Below are positions 34,434-45,788 of a stretch of 64,000 nucleotides of DNA, in pieces (the stretch's first letter is position 1; every line of letters begins with the position of its first letter). Location of the stretch: assembly GCA_023653785.1 (NCBI GenBank), contig JAMKCH010072508.1, positions 1 to 64,000 on the forward strand. The letters are read 5' to 3'. The translations under genes were made by a program, and so were the position numbers. The DNA is from Ophioderma brevispina. Lineage: Eukaryota > Echinodermata > Ophiuroidea > Amphilepidida > Ophiodermatidae. Below the pieces are notes generated by a model, which did not search any database, was not told the DNA's origin, and saw only the letters and a list, made by a program, of their open reading frames with translations.

Positions 34434-37200
34434 ATAGACTGATCGCGGATGTTTAGAAATGCATGTCATATGTTCCGAAAAGCAACATGTAGCACTTTCA
34501 TCTACTAAAAGTGTGGAGTTTTTAAGTCCACTGAAAGATGCCCGTGTTACAAGTTTAAGAGGATTTAATTTGAAATCCATAATTGGCACATCCATGCGGC
34601 CAAAAAATTCTCCTTCCACGTTATTAATAGAATTCTTCGAGACATTAATGGATTGCAAATTCTTCAGGCCATCAAAAACACCTTTTGACAATTTGTGTAA
34701 TTTGTTGTGTTGCAAATCAAGATTTTGTAGGCTTGTCAAATTCCAAAATGAGTCAGTTGCCATATTTGACACAAGATTGTTACTTATTACAAGTGTGCCT
34801 AGTTTAGCTTGGTTATTGAACATACCTGATTTTAATTCACTCAACCTATTATTACTTAAATATAGGACTTGCAGGTTAGGTAGCCCTTGAAAGAGATTGG
34901 CCGGAAGTGTATTTATAAAATTATGATTAAGGGAAAGAAATAAAATGTTATAATTGTGTACAAATATATTCCAGTTCAAAGCGATCAATTGGTTGTGGCT
35001 CAAATCAAGTATTCGTAACTGATCGAGGGTGTCAAATCGTGGCAATGTTGATAGGTTGTTATAAGAGATGTTCAAATGTTCAAGGATTTCAATGACCTGA
35101 ATAAAGGAAGCGGTATTTTAGTTAATTGATTATTACTGATAACCAAATTGATCAAATCATACAAATTATCAAATATGCCATCAGGGAAAGTCATCATTTG
35201 ATTATAATTTAGATCGATGTTCCACAAACCGCTCACTGAGTCAAAAATGTGGTCTGGCAACATCGCTAACAAATTGTTGCGGAGATCAATGGTTAAAAAT
35301 CTTAAAAAAGATAAGCCTTGAAATAATCGGTTTGTTAATGTTGTCAATTTGTTATCTTGAAGAGAAAGTTTATGTAACTGACGAAGATCTGTGAATAAAC
35401 CTTCTGGTAATGATGTCAGTTTATTACTATTGAGGTGAAGATCGATCAACATCTCCAGCCCACTAAATGTACCTTTGAACAATGAGACCAGACGGTTATG
35501 ATCAAGACGTAGCAACTCCATTTCAACACGCCTATCTAATCCATCAAATACATTCTTAAATAATTGAACAAGCCCACGAAATATGTCCTCAGGCAATGTC
35601 ATAAGCTGATTGTCATTTAGGTATAGCCACTTTAACCTAGCCAGTCTGTCAAATATAGTATTGGGCAATGTAGTCAACTGAATGTCATTAAGGAACAGAT
35701 AACGCAAATCATCTGTCCCATTCAATACATCAGGCTGTAATATATTCAAGCGATTGTTGCTAAGACGTAGTTCGACCAATTTAGTTAGTCCATCAAAAAT
35801 ACCATCGGGTAATTTAGTCAGCTGGTTGTCATTAAGGTATAGTTCTCGCAACAGAACTAGTCCAGCAAAAGCATCCCCATCTAGTGATGATAGCATATTG
35901 CTGGAAAGGTGTAGATAATGTAACAGAACCTGTTTATGAAGTACATCATTAGGCAATGTAGTCAGGTTATTGGCATCCAAACGTAACGAATATAACTGAG
36001 CTAGGTTATGAAATATATCGTGAGGTAATACAGTCAGCTGATTATCATAAAGGGATAACTCACTTAATTGACCCAGGTGATCAAATACACTAGGTAAAGT
36101 GACCAGCTGATTGTGATGAAGATAAAGCTCATTCAATTGAGCCAAATCATCAAATATATCATTTGGCAGTAAAGTCAACTTATTGCTATGAAGTCGTAAC
36201 TGCTCTAATTGAATCAATCCATCGAATAAGCCTGAAGGCAACACGGTAAGATTATTCTCGCCAAGATACAGCCACTTTAACTGAGATAGACCATTAAATA
36301 CACCAACGGGGATTACCGTCAGGAGATTGTTTGTAAAGGTTAGGCCCTTCAAATGACTCAGGCCATCATAAATACCATCATATAATGATGTTAGCTGATT
36401 TTCATCAAGATATAGATAGTTCAATGCTGTCAACCCACGAAATATACCAATATTCAGAGTAGCAAGCTGGTTTCCATCAAGGAATAGATAATTCAAGCTA
36501 GCCAGCTTATTAAATACACCGATAGATAATGCAGTTAGCTGGTTTCATTTAGGTATAGAAAAGTCAAGTTAGCTAGCCCATTAAATGCACCAATAGGTAA
36601 TGTAATTAGTTTATTGTCATTAATAAAGAGATAACTTAACGCAGTCAACCCATTAAATACATTGACAGGTAATGTACTTAACTTATTGCCATCAAGATAA
36701 AGATAAGTCAATTTCGTCAATCCATTAAATATATCGATAGGTAATGTAGTCAGTTGATTGCCATCAAGGAATAAATAGTTCAATTCGGTCAGCCCATTAA
36801 ATACACCGCTATGTAATATAGTCATCTGATTGTCATTAAGGTATAGATAATCCAATTTAGCCAGCCCATTAAATATCCCAACAGGTAACGTAGTCAGTTG
36901 GTTTTCATCAAGATATAGATAATTCAATTTCTGTTGTCCATTAAATACACCAATAGGCAATATAGTTAGTTTATTGTCATAAAGGTAAAGATAATTCAAC
37001 TCAGTCAGCTCATGAAATATGTCAACAGGCAATGTAGTAAACTGACTGGCAACAAGGTACAGTCGATTCAAACCAGAGAGATCTTTGAAAAGGCCAAACG
37101 GCAAAGAGACTAGGTGATTCCCTGTAATCGTCAGCGATTGTAATTCAATCATTTTAGAAAATGCGCTGGATGTAATTTTAATGATACCTTCGAGATTTAC
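34434..37200 (-). other. LRR array of the receptor (about 37 repeats)
   Basis: Typical-class 24-residue repeats with the pattern LxxLYLxxNxLTxLPxxxFxGL. About ten precede the frame break at 36543, about 20 lie between 36543 and 35085, and seven follow. Repeats at 36500-37000 are very alike at DNA level (72-bp period), indicating recent internal duplication; those after 35085 are more divergent. Around 35530-35580 one repeat is abnormal ('FKNVFDGLDRRVEMELLRLDHN'), consistent with an in-frame deletion. LGR4-6 receptors have about 17 LRRs and relaxin receptors about 10, so this ectodomain is unusually long. Confidence 0.85.
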
Positions 37201-37812
37201 TTCGATTCTATTTTCTTTTTTTCGCTGATAAATAACTAGGGCTGTTGATTCATTCATATTATTACAAAGCGATACAAGATTTCTGTAGTCAAGGGAACAT
37301 ATGCACTCTGTAGGGCAATCCAAAGAGTAGATATAATATCCGTTTTTCTTCCGATACTTTCCTACGATCGTCTCGTGATGTTTAGTAACATTGCATCTTG
37401 GCGGAATGTCAGCTAATTGCGGCAATTCACTGCCATAGGATTCAGTACAGTCAGGAACTGAGAAGGGTACTGCTCTTATTCGTAATTTAACATGAACATC
37501 TAAAATGTGTACTCTGAATGGTAGTAAGGGGAAATATGTTATGCATGGTTTGGAATCCAAAGGAAATTCAAAATATTTTATTAAGCATTGGCGATTTGAG
37601 TCATCCGATCTTTCAATATACACGTAAGAAAATCCACCACTGTTATTAAAATCTAACACTTCTATAGAAAATGCACTCCCTTCTACCATTTCAAGATATA
37701 TCTCACAATTCTTTGAACCTAATTCCGATTTTATAATCATCTCCATCTTCAAGTCTGCATTAGTTTGCCTTTCTTTTGTATTTGGTGTGATCAGTATGTT
37801 TTCCTTTCCCAT

Positions 37813-39129
37813 TATATGTGGTTGCAATTATGACTGAGTTGTTTGTAAATTTAACATTACTTTTACTACACTATTGTGGCTGGTATGAACTTTACAACAA
37901 CAAAGAATAACCACCAACTGAAAATAAACATTTTTAGTTTTTTTGTTTTTTTGTTAAGTAAAATTGTATTATGATTTTTTTTAGTTCTCTTTCCAAAAAA
38001 ATCAGAAAAGAAACCCAAATTTCAAACTGAAATAAAAGGTGCTTTGTATATATTAACTTCATATCTTGAAGTCAATTTCATCGATGAATTAAGCTCACGC
38101 ACCCAGTCCTAGTTTCGATTATGAACTTTTTAATTAAAAAACATGACTATTTTCCTGACGTCTATTATGAAAACTTCTTGGGACTAAAGAATTTGCTTAT
38201 TAGCTCGACTACTTAATGTCTTTCACATTAACAAGATGTTTAACATAAAGAATATCTCTAATATGTTATGAGATATGAGATTAATATCCTTCCACCACTC
38301 TTCAATCTCTTGCGTACTTGTCGTTAACAGAAACTAATCTTCAATGACATCTGTCTTGATCGAAAGCCAACTGGATCTGTGAAAACGAATGAATGTGTTA
38401 TAAGGTTAGTGGCTAAAACGGTTTTTACACTTGTTCGTTTCTACACCGAGAAAGCTATCTGTACATTATGTAAACTTTTATTTGGTAAAATAACAAAAGT
38501 TGTGTAAAAATAGGAAACATTTTTTTGTAAAAAATTAGTACCTATTTCCTTAAGGTTAAATTGACTGTTTTACCACAAGTTGTGTATTTATTTACACAAT
38601 ATATTTGCAAAAAATTGATACATATAGAAAATACATTAACACGTTGTAAGATTTTCAATTTAGTGTTTACTTGTACATGTGTTGTTGTGTAACCAACACG
38701 TGGTGTGTTGCTTTAACTAATGTTTGGTGTAATTGTTACATGGTTTTTGTACACATAAAACCGTAACGGCCGACCACGTTGGCGTTGCAGGCGAAGCTGA
38801 AGCGGTCTCCACATTTCCCACCGCTTTCTACTGTGTAGAAACTGATTTGAAGAGTTGAAGTAAATTCCTGCCTTAGTTAAGGGCCCATTATGACAAGTTG
38901 CTACAGGGTCTATGGGAGGTCAAAAGCCACTGCCATATAAGGTCCATATTTAAAAGATGTAGATGGAGTCATAAGCAGTTTTGCCATAATATGACCGAGT
39001 AACGAGTAATTTTGGGGTTGATTTAATTAAAATAGGACTGTTTTTGAAATTTTATCCCACGATGACCTTACGAATGTCGGCCTATATTCCTAAAACTAAA
39101 CGTTTAGGCAAACCATAACATTTTGTTTA
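37813..39129. other. 5' flank of the receptor; low-complexity block
   Basis: No clear upstream exon, TATA box or signal-peptide exon was found. 38460-38760 is a TTTACACAA/TGTAAA-rich stretch similar in character to 40640-40925. The rest is AT-rich. Confidence 0.35.
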
Positions 39130-39720
39130 ATCAGTGTGACTAGAAGAATAATAGTCATGATTTCATCATCGTCATCAGCCGTTTTGTCTGTCCACTGTTG
39201 GACTAAAGCCTCAACATGTTTCCATGCTGGATTCGGCCAAAAACAACAAAAAAAAAAAAGAAACTACCCTCCACGCTGGCCAGTGCGGGTTGGAAGGACC
39301 CTGGTACCTAGAGTAATGAGTGCAGGTAACAGACCCGGGATGGTCCCCGACTCTTTTCGATAAGGTCCGCAACTTTTACGTGTTCAGAATGAACTCCCCT
39401 GATACACGGACCAACAAGCTTTACATGACTCTGTCTCCGAACCCTGAGACGGCGGCGGGCCGGCATCCATTCATATACCTGCACATTTTACGCAATGGGT
39501 GGTAGCGAGGAGATATTCCACAACCACACTGCTGTGCAACCAGTCAGTCCTGAGGTCACAGTGACACAATTGATAACCTTAGAAGTTGTTGTACGAGGTC
39601 AGAAGGCATGGATTTGCACAAACACAAAAGACACGCGTCCTTGCTCTTTGATTGATTTCCCACACAAGTCTGTAGTGCAAATCAGTGATGTTTTTCGCCA
39701 AGTTAAAGTATAGGGGAATT
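39130..39720 (+). repeat. Possible LINE/RTE-type 3' fragment
   Basis: 'CATCATCGTCATCAGCC' followed by 'GTCCACTGTTGGACTAAAGCC' (39189-39209) resembles a motif common at 3' ends of RTE-related repeats in many animals, known from memory and not checked. The GC-rich stretch after it (39270-39500) has open frames but no domain I recognise. Confidence 0.35.
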
Positions 39721-40202
39721 CATGTTCAAACTGGCAATCTATGAACTAACCGTGGTCTTTGCTTTCTCAAAACAGATACAGCTTCACGCGCACAGACTTT
39801 TTTACAGATAAAATGTCCCTTTATGATTTGGTCAAATTTAAAATTATGTGGGGCTCCTGAATTTGTCAAGACCACGCATTATTTAAACACGATTTTTTTC
39901 ACTTTTCATCCTTGTTTCTCAACCCCAAAAATATCATAATATATAATTATACCATATGAGGTATGAAGTAGAATTTTAGCAACATTTCTGCAATATTTGC
40001 AAAATGAAACAACGTGTTTACGAGCCCCAAAAAACGAAGTTGTTTCAAACGTTTTCTACCAACTGGAGAGGTCAGCGCTGCACCATTGTTTCATGTGAAA
40101 AAGAAAATAAAGCATGCCAGCGTGACCTGCTGTCTCACAGCAACTATGCAATTTCCGACCTTATAGGAACTATTTGAGTATGACCAAGAAACCAACTCTT
40201 GC

Positions 40203-40282
40203 GGGGCTCGAACCAGGGCCGTTCAATCGATCTTATGCTCTACCGACGGTTCAGCGCCTTAGACCGCTCGGTCACCTCGCCC
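40203..40282 (-). pseudogene. tRNA-like sequence (class II, Leu/Ser-like), degenerate
   Basis: On the minus strand the head reads GGGCGAGGTGACCGAGCGG, then TCTAAGGCGC, very like a tRNA-Leu/Ser D-arm with an A box one base off consensus. A perfect B box (GGTTCGAGCCC) lies at 40204-40214. The T stem pairs only partly and the 3' strand does not pair with the 5' acceptor, so a functional tRNA is unlikely. It is a tRNA pseudogene or SINE head. The 39721-40202 interval before it holds nothing I recognise. Confidence 0.5.
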
Positions 40283-40639
40283 TTCGTCCTTGATTTAGCT
40301 CAATTGAATCATTTTGATTTTTTTTACCCCTGAAAAAAATCAGCTATGGCTTATTTATTTCCACCTTCTCCCTGTACACAGACCTAAAGTTCCTGGACTA
40401 AAAGAATTACGACACATCGTAGACCCATATCCATCTCAAGTCAAACGTATCTTAAGTAATAATATGGATTAATAACAGTAAACCTACGATGCTTAGGATG
40501 GGTCTAAGACGTGTGGTTTTTTTTTAACCAGACATAAATTGAGGGGGTGGCAAGGGAGGCTCATTTTTTTAATTATTAAAATTGATTGAATTATTAACAG
40601 AATATAATTGTTGTTGTTTTTTTTTCACATGACAATTAT

Positions 40640-40925
40640 ATTCTATCAAATTAACACAAGAAATGTGTGAACTTATGCACAGTACTTGTGTAGTTTTTAC
40701 ACAATTTCTTAGTAAATCATTTAATTGTACATAAATAATTTGTAGACAGTTACATAACAATAATATGTAAATGTTTACATAACAAATAGGCTCTTATTTT
40801 CTACATAATTTGTTGGTAAATTATTAACGTAACTAATGTGTAAATTTTCTTACATATTAATTAGTAATATTTTACATAACTAACAAGTAAAATTTAACAT
40901 ACCAAATGTATACATATGTACAAGG
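40640..40925. repeat. Degenerate short tandem repeat, unit ~27-30 bp
   Basis: Variants of 'GTAAAT.TTTACATAACAAAT' recur about ten times through the block (for example near 40768, 40835, 40872 and 40890). The strand is strongly TA-rich. Non-coding. A similar-looking block lies at 38460-38760. Confidence 0.5.
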
Positions 40926-41329
40926 GGTGTACATATAGAACTCATTTAGTCTGAAATATCCTTAAAAGATACTAGTTTCTTGATTCAAATTGGCTCCTCA
41001 GTAATGTGCAAAAAAAGTATTTCTATTGCATTGTACTAGAAATGTACTTTATCTAAACATCATGTACTTGAAAAGTACTTCTTATATGGTTCCAAATGTT
41101 TACACCTCAAGAATGTCTAGAGACAAAGTACATTTCACTCGACCATATCACTGTACACGACGTGTACTCGAAAAATACTAGTTTCTCGTTCCAAATTTGC
41201 ACTCCAACAATAAGAAGGGAAACAGTATGTATTATATACCTCATATATAAATTCCTCTTATCTGATTGGTTAAAAGTAGAGTCATTAAAATAACTGGGCC
41301 CCTTTTGATCTATCAAGATGACGTCATAA

Positions 41330-41696
41330 TTAAAGGCTGACTCAGAGATTTCCTGAGGAGGGCGCCCTCAATTTTCAAACAAATCGTGGTTTTTGCATAC
41401 ACTTAATGGTTGTCCATATACTAATCAGTGTGCGAAATAACTAAGCTTAAATTGAAGTCCTTCATATAGAAAATCATCACTTTGTTATAAAATTCCGGAT
41501 CCGGAATTTTTGTTATACACATATTATCCTACGGACTGTTATACTGCACATAAATGTGTACTGCGATGAAAACGAAAAATCCGATTCATCTCTAACTTTG
41601 GAATTGAGCATTTTTGGGTAACTATCTTTAGTCTAGTTGACAATGTTCCATTACTACCCAAAAAAATATTTTCGAAATCTCTGAGTCAGCCTTTAA
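41330..41696. mobile_element. TTAA-flanked MITE with perfect 23-bp inverted ends
   Basis: 41330-41352 and 41674-41696 are exact reverse complements (TTAAAGGCTGACTCAGAGAT plus TTC). Both outer ends are TTAA, the target site duplicated by piggyBac elements; a TA duplication of the Tc1/mariner type would also fit. The 367-bp element has no open frame. Inside is a perfect 22-bp palindrome built on TTCCGGATCCGGAA (41489-41510). The perfect ends suggest recent activity. Confidence 0.75.
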
Positions 41697-42691
41697 CTGT
41701 GCCCGGGGCATGGCAATCGACTGTACCCGGAAAATGATAGGACAGTCTCAACGACGCCGTGTTCATATAGATCGCACGTGTAGGATGAGCGTTCATTACA
41801 GAGTGTTGTAAAAGAGACAGGTCACTGTGAATTTGGCCTTTCCCTTCGCGCAGACGACACGACTTTGAAACTTGCTTCATCGTAGTATTTTTCCAGTGTT
41901 TGTTTACATGTCAAACTTGTGATAATTTATCTCATCATATTGCTGAAATACTACGATCGACCAAGATTTCAATCTCGTTGATGACGATGGATTGAGAGAG
42001 GTCATGGATGCCGCTGATAGCCAAAAGTACAAAATCACAGAAATACTTAAAAACATAACATCAACTATCTGTAAACGTGTTACTAGGCATTAGTAACTAT
42101 TTTTAATACTGCGATGGATTTCAATTTTCCGTACGTGTTGGATTGATGGATTTAACTGTTATCCGTGTTCGGAAAACGCCGATTTTTTTGTTGTATTCCA
42201 TATTGACGGATGCTGAATAACGCTTTAGTTTAGGAAAAAAACAACATCCGTCACTATGTCATGAACCTAATCGTCAATTTGCGTCAATGTTGGTGTGACC
42301 GATAGATGAAACAATTTTTCCAACGTATTATCTCAATTTTATCAAATAAGAATGCATGAATATTAGCTAAAATAAATTTCCATGTCGCTTTCAGTCCACG
42401 CCCCTTCAACAGGTTTAAGAGAATGTGAGTGTTGTCGGAAAGGCGAGAAAGCATGTTTTGGTGAGCGCGTGGGTGGAATACGGAAAAAACGGCGGCGCGT
42501 GGAAGAGGAAACGCATTGGGCGCGGGGAGAAAAAGTGCGGACAAAACGCTCGCGATCACGCGTAAACGACAACACTCATAGCATGACATGGAAAGATAAG
42601 TTATTTGAAGGCATTAAACAATATCTTAAGCGTTGAAGTAAGTGTCCGAGTTGGTGGATTACTCTTACTCTCTGTTCACATAGGTGCCTTT

Positions 42692-42692
<1 letters not shown>
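41697..42692. other. No recognisable feature
   Basis: A GC-rich patch at 42430-42560 has an 84-codon arginine/lysine-rich frame (42382-42636) without recognisable domain; I do not call it. Confidence 0.4.
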
Positions 42693-42737
<45 letters not shown>

Positions 42738-42751
42738 TATATTATATATAT

Positions 42752-42783
<32 letters not shown>

Positions 42784-42801
42784 ATATATATATATATATA
42801 A
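42693..42801. repeat. (AT)n microsatellite, ~108 bp
   Basis: Almost pure TA dinucleotides with four AATA interruptions. Confidence 0.97.
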
Positions 42802-42828
42802 ATCTGAAACGCTGAAAGCCCAAACCAA

Positions 42829-42845
42829 TGTGTGTGTGTGTGTTG

Positions 42846-42876
<31 letters not shown>

Positions 42877-43090
42877 TGTGTGTGTGTGTTGTGTGTGTGT
42901 GTGTGGTGTGTGTGTGTGTGTGGTGTGTGTGTGGTGTGTGTGTGTGTGTGGTGTGTGTGTGTGTGGTGTGTGTGTGTGTGTGTGTGTTGTGTGTGTGTGT
43001 GTGGTGTGTGTGTGTGTGGTGTGTGTGTGGTGTGTGTGTGTGTGGGTGGTGTGTGTGTGTGTGTGTGGGTGTGGATGTGTGCTTTGTTGG
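42829..43090. repeat. (GT)n/(GTGG) microsatellite, ~260 bp
   Basis: GT dinucleotide runs interrupted at irregular intervals by TT or GG. All long open frames across it on both strands (Cys-Val and His-Thr repeats) are artefacts of the repeat. Confidence 0.97.
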
Positions 43091-44159
43091 TGTGGTCTGT
43101 TAGTGGTTGTATATGGTTGTGTGGCCTAAGCTGATTCCCCGGCACCCCTTCCTGTCATGTATATACTAGTTACGCATATGACTTTTTTGGAGGTGAATGA
43201 CATGCTATTTTTATCTGTGAATGGTTTGCTTTGATTGTTGAAAAGAAATTGCTTGCCTTCAATTTAATGTTTGTACGCTGCAAGAGCGTCTTTTTGTAAT
43301 CATTTTTATGTTGCGGTTGTTGACTTGTCGTTATTGTTTTATGTTTTAGCATTTATTTCTTCTTTACTTCTTCTTGACCTTTGTTTCTTGGAGTATACTC
43401 ATGATTAAGGGGGGATTTTCAAGAACTTTTTCATTTTTGAGTACTTGAGGACACCACACACACAAACTCTCTCCACACACCACACACTCGTCGCAAGCGC
43501 GTGTAACACAAATGATATATCGTCAGGAGTTAGAGTGATTATAACAGAAAATGCCATGTGAGCTGCCCTTGTGCGCGTGTTTACTATACTGCAGTCCCCC
43601 AAAAATGGTGACAAACACGAAAGGAATTTTATAACTTTTATAATAATTGATAAAGATAATGTAGAAGCATGTGGAATCATTTTACGATTTGGATGGAAAC
43701 GAAAACCTTCAAAGAAGGTAAAAAAAGGTAAAATAAATTTACAAGAAAAGTGGCCTAGGACTATGCCATAGTCGATTTTTGCATTTTTTAATTTTTTTTT
43801 GTGTGTGCTGTCCATCTTATTTAACCCAGGATTATATCACATCTATTTATTATGTCATTTTCTTCTATTTATAATATCGTGACGCAATCACGCCGGAACT
43901 AAGCTTAATTAGGCCTAGATCCCGTATTGACAATGGCATGCACCACAAAAAGATACCTTCAGGGACTTTCATGTAGAGAGGGCACTGTTTAACATAAGGC
44001 TGTTATGCGAATATTAATCATTAAATAGATGCCTCCCTTTATGGTTTGTGACATTTGAGACAATTCAGTGAAGGTAAGTTGGATGCTTATATGGAATGTT
44101 CTGACTAGTGCAGAAGGGGGAAGATTTTGCCAGATTTATAAGGATTTACATGTCTGAAC
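43091..44159. other. No recognisable feature
   Basis: AT-rich; overlapping short frames on both strands at 43405-43815 have no domain. Confidence 0.45.
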
Positions 44160-44770
44160 CCTCGTCTACCGAAGGGGGGGGGGGGTGGTTACCACCCCCC
44201 CCCCCCTTCAGGTTTTTTCCCCGGATTGCTAAAACCCTCTTTTGGTTGGCAAAGTATTTAATTAATTATCATCCAAAAACAAACATCCACCGGGGTATGG
44301 GTAAGATACAGGGTGATCCCAAAGTTGATGGATGGGGAGTGGCAAACACCCCCCCCCCCCTCGGGAGAGAAGTGCCACAGCCTAGCACAACACAGGAACA
44401 TCACATGCAATGATTTGGTACCAAGATAGATAGTTATGGTCCTCCTCTTTCAAGTGATACCAAAATGAGTACCCAACATGCCTAGCAGTACGTCACAATG
44501 ACGTCATACATTTTCGCAGGTTAGCAAAATTGTCAATTTCCATAGACACACATAGGAGAAAAATTCGATAATCATGCGGTCGGTTTTTGGCTCGACTTGA
44601 TGGGAAATGGACTAGTTTTAATAATGAGAAATATTGTAATGCATAAATCATGTTTTAAGTCGCTAAAAATTGCGAAATATCATTTTCCACCCTATAGTCA
44701 GTATTTTCATACTTTCCTAAAAAAATATGACGTCATAGGGAGTCAAATGGCGATGTGGTACTTATTGTTG
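44160..44770 (-). repeat. Satellite family S1, inverted dispersed copy
   Basis: In reverse complement it carries 'TATGACGTCATTGTGACG', 'GGCATGTTGGGTACT', 'TTTGGTATCA.TTGAAAGA' and 'CCATAACTAT', matching 12.9-13.5 kb. It holds two exact CRE palindromes (about 44499 and 44728). It also includes a perfect palindrome at 44171-44209: GAA, twelve G, TGGT, a central T, then the exact mirror with twelve C. Confidence 0.7.
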
Positions 44771-45614
44771 TGCCAAATCGGATTGTTCACGGGCCGTAGC
44801 CCAGGGGGGTGCGGGGGATGCTCAGCCTGAACTAAGGAGTGATGTCACAGCTTTCGCGCAGCTATTGTGCAGGCGTATCGCGAAAGCCGACTTTTGTACG
44901 TTCGCGATTACAGCTGCGGCCTACTGTGATTCGCACGTTGAGACTGAGGTGAAAGCTCTGAGTCACTACTCTAGTTCAGGCGACAGAAGTATATAGTGCA
45001 TCGTTGTGTTGTTGATTAATCCATTGTTGTTAAGTAAGTGCAAATATACTTATATATATACTAAGAATGACTCTTCGGTTTACATTGCTTAACAAAAGAA
45101 AAAAAACTTGATAATTTGTGCACTTTGTCTTCTAGGGACTTCGTACAAACCTCTAGAAACACGGAGAATGATCCGCAAAATACAATGCCCTGAACAACAA
45201 TGAATGTTCAATATACAAAAGATTTCCCAAGACTTACCTACAAATTTAGGTCCCCAATGAAAAATAAGTTCATTTTTTTCCTTGGGACTTTTTGACTATC
45301 ATTGGCTTGCCTATGTATTGTTTTAATATGTTAATGATATGTTATTTATATTCTTAACAGCTGTGAAAATGTAAGCAATTTCATGGGCGGTTTCTCGGTT
45401 CAAGTCAAAAATGGAACCCAGGTAGTACGCGCTGCGTATGACGGAATTTTTAGGTTGAATCGCTAGCATATACTGCGTTTAGCTACGTTCTCGCTCGCCT
45501 GCCAACGTTGCGTCTCGTTGCGTATGATGGCGGAAAGATGACTTAAATGTTACAGAAGTTTAAGCAGGAGGAGAAAAGAAGAAATGAAGGATGAAGAAAG
45601 GTATGATTTTGGGA
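44771..45614. other. No recognisable feature
   Basis: Several TTCGCG/CGCGAA patches at 44850-44930 and a GC-richer patch at 45380-45540, without clear structure. Confidence 0.4.
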
Positions 45615-45788
45615 ACCGGTGTAGAAGAAATTATCGTCCGGCGTACTCATAGTCCGGGAACATGGTGGAACATAGGGCAATCGCAGTCAGTTTGACTCTT
45701 CACTCAACATAGTTTCGCTTAATTCCGTTATCGTCTATTGTGCCCCGGACTGTGGCTCCCGCCGGACTATATCGTCTTTCACACCGGT
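45615..45788 (-). mobile_element. Fold-back MITE-like element, copy 3 of the 3.4/21.5-kb family
   Basis: ACCGGTGT at 45615-45622 is mirrored by ACACCGGT at 45781-45788. Further in, 'TCGTCCGGCG' and 'CATAGTCCGGG' are mirrored by 'CCCGGACTGTGG' and 'CGCCGGACTATA'. The interior, read on the minus strand, is collinear with the copies at 3370 and 21485. No target-site duplication was evident and there is no coding capacity. Confidence 0.65.

Larger units (their letters stand above)
33378..37812 (-). pseudogene. Intronless giant-ectodomain LRR G-protein-coupled receptor (GRL101/relaxin-receptor-like), frameshifted
   Basis: Cell-surface receptor of the LRR-containing rhodopsin class. From N to C: a cysteine-bearing domain of about 120 residues, possibly CUB-like ('CEIYLEMV..FSIEVLDF....YVYI'); an LRR N-cap ('CPTECICS'); about 37 LRRs of 24 residues; a cysteine C-cap with 'TCKRLL'; then seven helices ending in 'NSAINPFLYT', the NPxxY motif. 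Putative ATG at 37812-37810; an in-frame stop lies just upstream and no signal peptide is visible, so the true start may be elsewhere. The frame breaks at about 36543 (one base short in a T run), at about 35085, near 34350, and at least four more times in the helices, with stops. No splice signals explain these breaks. Either a pseudogene or an assembly with indel errors. Ligand unknown. Confidence 0.85.

Noticed and set aside
34459..34890. 143-codon frame antisense to the receptor
   Set aside because: Shadow of the LRR repeats on the other strand; repeats of 72 bp keep antisense frames open.
40203..40282. Functional tRNA-Leu or tRNA-Ser gene
   Set aside because: The internal promoter boxes are good, but the acceptor stem does not pair and the T stem is broken.
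42576..43145. Long frames on both strands rich in His-Thr or Cys-Val
   Set aside because: They are translations of the GT and AT microsatellites, not genes.
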